The notes under the pieces: generated by a model
What the model was told of the DNA's origin: nothing
Databases searched by the model: none
What the model saw: only the letters and a program-made list of their open reading frames with translations
In this document: piece after piece, positions 1 through 7,147 of the stretch
How positions within the stretch are numbered: the stretch's first letter is position 1
Layout: each line of letters begins with the position of its first letter
Translations under genes and position numbers: made by a program
Source of the DNA: Prosopocoilus inquinatus
Taxonomy: Eukaryota > Arthropoda > Insecta > Coleoptera > Lucanidae
NCBI GenBank assembly: GCA_036172665.1
Contig: JAYKNF010000013.1
Location: forward strand, 4,402,001 to 4,466,000
DNA length: 64,000 nt
Direction of reading: 5' to 3'

Positions 1-77
1 AAAATTGGGGAAAAATACTCAAAATTTCGAAAATTAGAAAAATCAATTCTTAAAGTTTTCCAACATTCTTCCAAGTC
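1..77 (+). repeat. A-rich block A0, partial (end of copy 4)
   Basis: This is the tail of the A-rich module, cut by the window start. It matches the last part of the block ending at 4590 and runs straight into the first promoter-like block. No gene is seen. Confidence 0.9.
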
Positions 78-280
78 CCTAGGTGCCGCGAGCCCCCAAA
101 GGCTAGCGGCCCAAACAGCGCGCAGCGCTCTCACCTCTTCCGTCCAAACGAAACCTCCGTCTATACAAAGCCTCTGTCCACACAAGCCTCTGTTCATACC
201 CACAAGTGGGCGGAGCGTAGCGGATCCCACTTGTCATATATAAGAAAAGAAACTCGGAAAAGTGTACTTAAGGGGTTCCT
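78..280 (+). promoter_or_regulatory. Promoter-like block P1 (TATA at 237-244)
   Basis: Reference copy of a 203-bp block found 14 times, always directly before a 120-bp array. Visible in order: an imperfect hairpin (85-94 with 101-110, one mismatch, 6-nt loop); a short GC hairpin (117-121 with 125-129); four degenerate 16-21-bp direct repeats of the type CCTCTGTCCACACAAG (about 132-206); a GC box TGGGCGGAGC (207-216) matching the Sp1-type consensus; a perfect 9-bp inverted repeat ACAAGTGGG (202-210) and CCCACTTGT (226-234) around a 15-nt loop; then TATATAAG (237-244). A Pol II start would be expected near 267. No clear insect initiator was seen there. A Pol I spacer promoter is a possible alternative. 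Function is inferred from motifs and from position only. Confidence 0.5.
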
Positions 281-2874
281 ATGGCGCCGCAATGATCGAA
301 ATCGGTCGCGTAGAACGTAAACTCGGGTTGTCGCGTATCAAACGAAAGGTCTCGCCGAGCGGCGACGGAAAATCGCGTCGGTTCGATTTTTCGATCGAAG
401 ATGGCGCTGCAATGATCGAAATCGAACGCGTCGAACGTAAACCCGTATTGTCGCGTATCAAACGAAAGGTCTCGCCGAGCGGCGACGGAAAATCGCGTCG
501 GTTCGATTTTTCGATCGAAGATGGCGCTGCAATAATCGAAATCGAACGCGTCGAACGTAAACCCGGGTTGTCGCGTATCAAACGAAAGGTCTCGCCGAGC
601 GGCGACGGAAAATCGCGTCGGTTCGATTTTTCGATCGAAGATGGCGCTGCAATGATCGAAACTGGACGCGTCGAACGTAAACCCGGGTTGTCGCGTATCA
701 AACGAAAGGTCTCGCCGAGCGGCGACGGAAAATCGCGTCGGTTCGATTTTTCGATCGAAGATGGCGCTGCAATGATCGAAACTGGACGCGTCGAACGTAA
801 ACCCGGGTTGTCGCGCATCAAACGAAGGGTCTCGCCGAGCGGCGACGGAAAATCGCGTCGGTTCGATTTTTCGATCGAAGATGGCGCTGCAATGATCGAA
901 ATCGGACGCGTGGAACGTAAACCCGGGTTGTCGCGTATCAAACGAAAGGTCTCGCCGAGCGGCGACGGAAAATCGCGTTGGTTCGATTTTTCGATCGAAG
1001 ATGGCGCTGCAATGATCGAAATCGGACGCGTCGAACGTAAACCCGGGTTGTCGCGTATCAAACGAAAGGTCTCGCCGAGCGGCGACGGAAAATCGCGTCG
1101 GTTCGATTTTTCGATCGAAGATGGCGCTGCAATGATCGAAATCGAACGCGTCGAACGTAAACCCGGATTGTCGCGTATCAAACGAAAGGTCTCGCCGAGC
1201 GGCGACGGAAAATCGCGTCGGTTCGATTTCTCGATCGAAGATGGCGCTGCAATGATCGAAATCGGACGCGTCGAACGTAAACCCGGATTGTCGCGTATCA
1301 AACGAAAGGTCTCGCCGAGCGGCGACGGAAAATCGCGTCGGTTCGATTTTTCGATCGAAGATGGCGCTGCAATAATCGAAATCGAACGCGTCGAACGTAA
1401 ACCCGGGTTGTCGCGTATCAAACGAAAGGTCTCGCCGAGCGGCGACGGAAAATCGCGTCGGTTCGATTTTTCGATCGAAGATGGCGCTGCAATGATCGAA
1501 ACTGGACGCGTCGAACGTAAACCCGGGTTGTCGCGTATCAAACGAAAGGTCTCGCCGAGCGGCGACGGAAAATCGCGTCGGTTCGATTTTTCGATCGAAG
1601 ATGGCGCTGCAATGATCGAAACTGGACGCGTCGAACGTAAACCCGGGTTGTCGCGTATCAAACGAAAGGTCTCGCCGAGCGGCGACGGAAAATCGCGTCG
1701 GTTCGATTTTTCGATCGAAGATGGCGCTGCAATGATCGAAATCGAACGCGTCGAACGTAAACCCGGATTGTCGCGTATCAAACGAAAGGTCTCGCCGAGC
1801 GGCGACGGAAAATCGCGTCGGTTCGATTTCTCGATCGAAGATGGCGCTGCAATGATCGAAATCGGACGCGTCGAACGTAAACCCGGGTTGTCGCATATCA
1901 AACGAAAGGTCTCGCCGAGCGGCGACGGAAAATCGCGTCGGTTCGATTTTTCGATCGAAGATGGCGCTGCAATGATCGAAATCGGACGCGTCGAACGTAA
2001 ACCCGGGTTGTCGCGTATCAAACGAAAGGTCTCGCCGAGCGGCGACGGAAAATCGCGTCGGTTCGATTTTTCGATCGAGGATGGCGCTGCAATGATCGAA
2101 ATCGAACGCGTCGAACGTAAACCCGGATTGTCGCGTATCAAACGAAAGGTCTCGTCGAGCGGCGACGGAAAATTGCGTCGGTTCGATTTTTCGATCGAAG
2201 ATGGCGCTGCAATGATCGAAATCGGACGCGTCGAACGTAAACCCGGGTTGTCCCGCATCAAACGAAAGGTCTCGCCGAGCGGCGACGGAAAATCGCGTCG
2301 GTTCGATTTTTCGATCGAAGATGGCGCTGCAATGATCGAAACTGGACGCGTCGAACGTAAACCCGGGTTGTCGCGCATCAAACGAAAGGTCTCGCCGAGC
2401 GGCGACGGAAAATCGCGTCGGTTCGATTTTTCGATCGAAGATGGCGCTGCAATGATCGAAATCGGACGCGTCGAACGTAAACCCGGGTTGTCGCATATCA
2501 AACGAAAGGTCTCGCCGAGCGGTGACGGAAAATCGCGTCGGTTCGATTTTTCGATCGAACATGGCGCTGCAATGATCGAAATCGAACGCGTCGAACGTAA
2601 ACCCGGATTGTCGCGTATCAAACGAAAGGTCTCGCCGAGCGGCGACGGAAAATCGCGTCGGTTCGATTTTTCGATCGAAGATGGCGCTGCAATGATCGAA
2701 ATCGGACGCGTCGAACGTAAACCCGGGTTGTCGCGCATAAAACGAAAGGTCTCGCCGAGCGGCGACGGAAAATCGCGTCGGTTCGATTTTTCGATCGAAG
2801 ATGGCGCTGCAATGATCGAAATCGGACGCGTCGAACGTAAACCCGGATTGTCGCCTATCAAACGAAAGGTCTAA
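281..2874 (+). repeat. 120-bp tandem array R1, about 21.5 monomers
   Basis: Head-to-tail copies of a 120-bp monomer differing by scattered substitutions and no indels. The first monomer carries a private variant (GGTCGCGTAGAACG) and the last carries TCGCCTATC, as in most promoter-proximal arrays. On the + strand the monomer is 40 open codons. From ATG 292 to TAA 2872-2874 there are 860 codons. A 4-codon ORF at 281-295 (M-A-P-Q-stop) overlaps that ATG as ATGA. The repeat residue pattern is basic (10 K/R and 6 D/E per 40), with RIKRKV and GKSRRF segments, no Cys and no signal peptide. Two minus-strand frames are also open, so coding is unproven. Confidence 0.97.
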
Positions 2875-3679
2875 ATCGATCGCGTCGAATTCTTTCCGAC
2901 GTAGAAGAAAGTGGCTTTACGAACGTAACGTTTACCACATGGCGAGAGATATACGGGGTGATATCGAAAATGTGACACGAACGCGTGTGTAACAGTGAAA
3001 AAGTGTTTCCACTGAAAAAAAGTAAGTGTTAAAAACAACTGAAAACCTCCAAATTCCATTTCTCCGATGTTACTCCGGTAATCGGAAAAAAGGTTATAAG
3101 ACGATCGCGGCGGCGGCGGCGGCGTCGTTTTGCCGGTTAAATTCTTCACGATTTGCATTGTGCCGTCGCGTGTACGCTCGACCGAACGCGTCGAGATTTT
3201 GACGGAGCTCATTTGAATTTGCCGCCGCGTAAAAGATGGGATCGACGAGGGTTGGTTGGCAACGATCGCGCGACACTCGCAGTAAGGAAACCTTGACACT
3301 TGACATATGTAATATTATATATATGTACGGCCAGTCGTGGGGCCGGAGCACCGGTGGTCGGAAGGGAGGGGGGGCGTGCTGACTATCGACAATGATCTAA
3401 CCTGAAAGCGACGCGCGATCTCTTTCGCGTGTGTCTTGTTACGCCCGCAGTCGGCCCGGCGGCGGAGGGAGTACGTGCGCCGCCGGTCGAACGTGACCTA
3501 ATCTAAAGCCGCCGACGCGATCTCTTTCGCCGCGCGGACGCGTTCGAACATAATTTCGACCGTACATATTACGTAAATAGATGAATAAAGCATGCTTTGG
3601 ATGTTCGTTTGTGATTAAAAAAAAAATGCGAGCGCGGGGAGGTCGATTCGTTCGCTCTTCGGCCGGCAATTAAAGCGGG
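2875..3679 (+). repeat. Full flank F1 (805 bp, alpha subtype)
   Basis: Reference copy of the module that follows an array. It holds a hairpin (CCGAT/TAC 3064-3073 with GTA/ATCGG 3078-3085, loop TCCG), a GTAAGT donor-like site at 3022-3027, a GCG trinucleotide run near 3107-3124, a near-palindromic AT element around 3303-3326, a G-run near 3365-3374, and a diverged ~38-bp direct repeat (3393-3430 and 3494-3531, spaced 101 bp) around GCGATCTCTTTCGC. It ends with AATAAA, a GT-rich stretch and a genomic A10. Minus-strand ORFs of 142, 85 and 76 codons occur in this flank but have no independent support. No known gene is recognised. Confidence 0.92.
3584..3589 (+). other. AATAAA poly(A)-type signal, unit 1
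   Basis: The hexamer overlaps the 12-bp palindrome AAAGCATGCTTT (3587-3598) and is followed within about 25 bp by the GT-rich stretch GTTCGTTTGTG and then A10. This is the expected layout of a cleavage and polyadenylation site; use is not shown. Confidence 0.45.
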
Positions 3680-4590
3680 AAATTTAAGGGAAAAAATTGA
3701 AAAAAATCGATAAAAATTTTAAAAAATTAAAAATTAAGAGAACGGAAAAATTGAAAAAATTGGGGAAAAATATTCAAAATTTCGGGGGGAAATTTAAAAA
3801 AATCGAGAAAAATCGACAAGAATTCTAAAAATTAGGGAAACGGATTTCTTAAGTTTCCCAACTTTTTTAAAACATTTCATCACTTCTTACATTTTCCTTC
3901 ACTTTTTTTCGAAAATTGTTCAAGGTCAACCCAACCGACGCCAACCCAAGCGAGGCCAACCCAGACGGCGAAAAAAAATTTAAAAATTAGGAGAACGGAA
4001 AAATTGAAAAAATTGGGGAAAAATATTCAAAATTTCGGGAAAAAATTGAAAAAATCGAAAAAAATAGGAAAAAATTCTAAGAATAGAGGAAGCCGATTAT
4101 TGACGTTTTACAACTTTTTTAAAACATTTTTCCTCACTTTCTCTTACATATTCCTTAACTCTTTTTTTTTTTAATTGTTCAAGGTCAACTCAAACGGCGC
4201 CAACCCAAGCGAGGTCAACCCAGATGACAGAAAAATTTTATTTTAAAGTAAACGAAAAAATTTAAAGAATTAGGGAAAAATGTAGTAAATTTCGAGAAAA
4301 AATTGAAAAGGATCGAAAAAAAATGGAAAAAATTCTAAAAATTAAGGAAACCGATTTCTTAAGTTTTCCAACAATTTTTCTCACTTTTTCTTAAACTTTC
4401 CTTCCCTTTCTGTTGTAAAATTGTTCAAGGTGAACCCAACCGACGCCAACCCAAGCGAGGCCAACCCAGACGGCGAAAAAAAAATTATAAATTACGAGAA
4501 CGGAAAAATTGAAAAAATTGGGGAAAAATACTCAAAATTTCGAAAATTAGAAAAATCAATTCTTAAAGTTTTCCAACATTCTTCCAAGTC
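3680..4590 (+). repeat. A-rich block A1: four diverged ~250-bp repeats
   Basis: About 900 bp with no gene. It consists of four diverged tandem copies beginning near 3738, 3991, 4248 and 4496, the last truncated by the promoter block. Each copy starts with closely spaced A-tracts, continues with a T/C-rich stretch, and copies 1 to 3 end with GTTCAAGG and three 15-bp repeats built on CAACCCAA (for copy 1: 3925-3939, 3940-3954, 3955-3969). Runs of A5 to A7 are spaced about 10 bp on average, a pattern that curves DNA. TCAAGGTCA occurs at 3920-3928 and 4179-4187, with a one-base variant at 4425-4433. Confidence 0.93.
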
Positions 4591-4793
4591 CCTAGGTGCC
4601 GCGAGCCCCCAAAGGCTAGCGGCCCAAACAGCGCGCAGCGCTCTCACCTCTTCCGTCCAAACGAAACCTCCGTCTATACAAAGCCTCTGTCCACACAAGC
4701 CTCTGTTCATACCCACAAGTGGGCGGAGCGTAGCGGATCCCACTTGTCATATATAAGAAAAGAAACTCGGAAAAGTGTACTTAAGGGGTTCCT
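4591..4793 (+). promoter_or_regulatory. Promoter-like block P2 (TATA at 4750-4757)
   Basis: Same elements and spacing as the first block: stem-loops, the degenerate direct repeats, GC box, 9-bp inverted repeat and TATATAAG. It drives a short, deleted leader rather than a long array. Confidence 0.5.
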
Positions 4794-5034
4794 ATGGCGC
4801 CGCAATGAAAAATCGCGTCGGTTCGATTTTTCGAGCGAAGATGGCGCTGCAATGATCGAAATCGGACGCGTCGAACGTAAACCCGGATTGTCGCGTATCA
4901 AACGAAAGGTCTCGCCGAGCGGCGACGGAAAGTCGCGTCGGTTCGATTTTTCGATCGAACATGGCGCTGCAATGATCGAAATCGGACGCGTCGAACGTAA
5001 ACCCGGATTGTCGCCTATCAAACGAAAGGTCTAA
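4794..5034 (+). repeat. Short array R2, about 1.9 monomers with a 73-bp leader deletion
   Basis: After AATGA the sequence jumps to AAAATCGCG. Relative to the first unit this removes the equivalent of 296-368 (73 bp). The loss is not a multiple of three, so the ATG at 4805 reads only 16 codons before a stop. A private CGAGCGAAG variant marks this leader type. The array still ends with TCGCCTATC and TAA. Confidence 0.93.
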
Positions 5035-5311
5035 ATCGATCGCGTCGAATTCTTTCCGACGTAGAAGAAAGTAGCTTTACGAACGTAACGTTTACCACAC
5101 GGCGAGAGATATACGGGGTGATATCGAGAATGTGACCCGAACGCGTGTGTAACAGTGAAAAAGTGTTTAACACTGAAAAAAAGTAAGTGTTAAAAACAAC
5201 TGAAAACCTCCAAATTCCATTTCTCCGATGTTACTCCGGTAATCGGAAAAAAGGTTATAAGACGATCGCGGCGGCGGCGGCGGTGTCGTTTTGCCGGTTA
5301 AATTCTTCACG
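5035..5311 (+). repeat. Truncated flank t1 (277 bp, T subtype)
   Basis: It matches the first third of the full flank and then stops exactly at TTCTTCACG, where an array begins instead of the usual TTTGCATTG. It carries the T-subtype markers CACACGGCG, GAGAATGTGACCC and AGTGTTTAACACT, the last a near-perfect 13-bp palindrome absent from the alpha subtype. Confidence 0.92.
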
Positions 5312-7147
5312 AAACCCGGGTTGTCGCGTATCAAACGAAAGGTCTCGCCGAGCGGCGACGGAAAATCGCGTCGGTTCGATTTTTCGATCGAAGATGGCGC
5401 TGCAATGATCGAAATCGAACGCGTCGAACGTAAACCCGGATTGTCGCGTATCAAACGAAAGGTCTCGCCGAGCGGCGACGGAAAATCGCGTCGGTTCGAT
5501 TTCTCGATCGAAGATGGCGCTGCAATGATCGAAATCGAACGCGTCGAACGTAAACCCGGATTGTCGCGTATCAAACGAAAGGTCTCGCCGAGCGGCGACG
5601 GAAAATCGCGTCGGTTCTATTTTTCGATCGAAGATGGCGCTGCAATGATCGAAACTGGACGCGTCGAACGTAAACCCGGGTTGTCGCGCATCAAACGAAA
5701 GGTCTCGCCGAGCGGCGACGGAAAATCGCGTCGGTTCGATTTTTCGATTGAAGATGGCGCTGCAGTGATCGAAACTGTACGCATCGAACGTAAACCCGGG
5801 TTGTCGCGCATCAAACGAAAGGTCTCGCCGAGCGCCGACGGAAAATCGCGTCGGTTCGATTTTTCGATGGAAGATGGCGCTGCAATTATCGAAACTGGAC
5901 GCGTCGAACGTAAACCCGGGTTGTCGCGCATCAAACGAAAGGTCTCGCCGAGCGGCGACGGAAAATGGCGTCGGTTCAATTTTTCGATCGAAGATGGCGC
6001 TGCAATGATCGATATCGGACGCGTCGAACGTAAACCCGGGTAGTCGCGTATCAAACGAAAGGTCTCGCCGAGCGGCGACGGAAAATCGCGTCGGTTCGAT
6101 TTTTCGATCGAAGATGGCGCTGCAATGATCGAAATCGGACGCGTCGAACGTAAACCCGGGTTGTCGCATATCAAACGAAACTTCTCGCCGAGCGGCGACG
6201 GAAAATCGCGTCGGTTCGATTTTTCGATCGAAGATGGCGCTGCAATGATCGAAACTGGACGCGTCGAACGTAAACTCGGGTTGTCGCGCATCAAACGAAA
6301 GGTCTCGCCGAGCGGCGACGGAAAATCGCGTCGGTTCGATTTTTCGATCGAAGATGGCGCTGCAATGATCGAAACTGGACGCGTCGAACGTAAACCCGGG
6401 TTGTCGCGCATCAAACGAAAGGTCTCGCCGTGCGGCGACGGAAAATCGCGTCGGTTCGATTTTTCTATCGAAGATGGCGCTGCAATGATCGAAACTGGAC
6501 GCGTCGAACGTAAACCCGGGTTGTCGCGCATCAAACGAAAGGTCTCGCCGAGCGGCGACGGAAAATCGCGTCGGTTCGATTTTTCGATCGAAGATGGCGC
6601 TGCAATGATCGAAATCGGACGCGTCGAACGTAAACCCGGGTTGTCGCATATCAAACGAAAGGTCTCGCCGAGCGGTGACGGAAAATCTTGTCGGTTCGAT
6701 TTTTCGATCGAACATGGCGCTGCAATGATCGAAATCGAACGCGTCGAACGTAAACCCGGATTGTCGCGTATCAAACGAAAGGTCTCGCCGAGCGGCGACG
6801 GAAAATCGCGTCGGTTCGATTTTTCGATCGAAGATGGCGCTGCAATGATCGAAATCGAACGCGTCGAACGTAAACCCGGGTTGTCGCATATCAAACGAAA
6901 CTTCTCGCCGAGCGGCGACGGAAAATCTTGTCGGTTCGATTTTTCGATCGAACATGGCGCTGCAATGATCGAAATCGAACGCGTCGAACGTAAACCCGGA
7001 TTGTCGCGTATCAAACGAAAGGTCTCGCCGAGCGGCGACGGAAAATCGCGTCGGTTCGATTTTTCGATCGAAGATGGCGCTGCAATGATCGAAATCGGAC
7101 GCGTCGAACGTAAACCCGGATTGTCGCCTATCAAACGAAAGGTCTAA
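5312..7147 (+). repeat. 120-bp array R3, about 15.3 monomers
   Basis: This array abuts a truncated flank and begins in mid-monomer at AAACCCGGG. It contains unusual monomers: TTCTAT near 5616, GCAGTGATC near 5762, GCCGACGG near 5834 and AAATGGCG near 5963. An in-frame TAG at 6041-6043 breaks the + strand reading. It ends with the standard TCGCCTATC monomer and TAA. Confidence 0.97.

Noticed and set aside
262..291. Extension of the long ORF upstream of ATG 292
   Set aside because: It needs a GTG start and lies at or before the expected transcription start; the first in-frame ATG is at 292.
500..515. tRNA-like B box (GGTTCGATTTT) followed by a T-run in each monomer
   Set aside because: It matches only nine of eleven B-box bases, has no properly placed A box, and no cloverleaf is possible.
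279..2861. Long minus-strand open frames through the arrays (40-residue repeats in two frames)
   Set aside because: They exist because the 120-bp monomer lacks stops in those frames and 120 is divisible by three. No promoter-like or poly(A)-type signal faces that way, and single changes such as TTCTAT break them.
281..2874. CRISPR array
   Set aside because: Monomers are contiguous and nearly identical over their full 120 bp, with no unique spacers and no cas genes.
2871..3299. Conserved 142-codon minus-strand ORF in full flanks, with overlapping 85- and 76-codon ORFs
   Set aside because: Flank copies are nearly identical, so conserved length carries no information. The AT-rich element upstream is too close to the start codon to act as a TATA, and no known domain is recognised.
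3290..3330. Bacterial-type promoter TTGACA...TATATT near 3300
   Set aside because: The match is by chance in AT-rich DNA; the context is eukaryotic satellite with no bacterial gene downstream.
3600..3630. A10 after AATAAA as proof of a retrotransposed gene
   Set aside because: No target-site duplication, intronless coding sequence or reverse transcriptase was found. It is kept only as a remark.
3740..4500. Telomeric repeats (TTAGG or CCTAA type)
   Set aside because: TTAGG occurs singly in AATTAGGAGAAC and AATTAGGG contexts; there is no tandem run.
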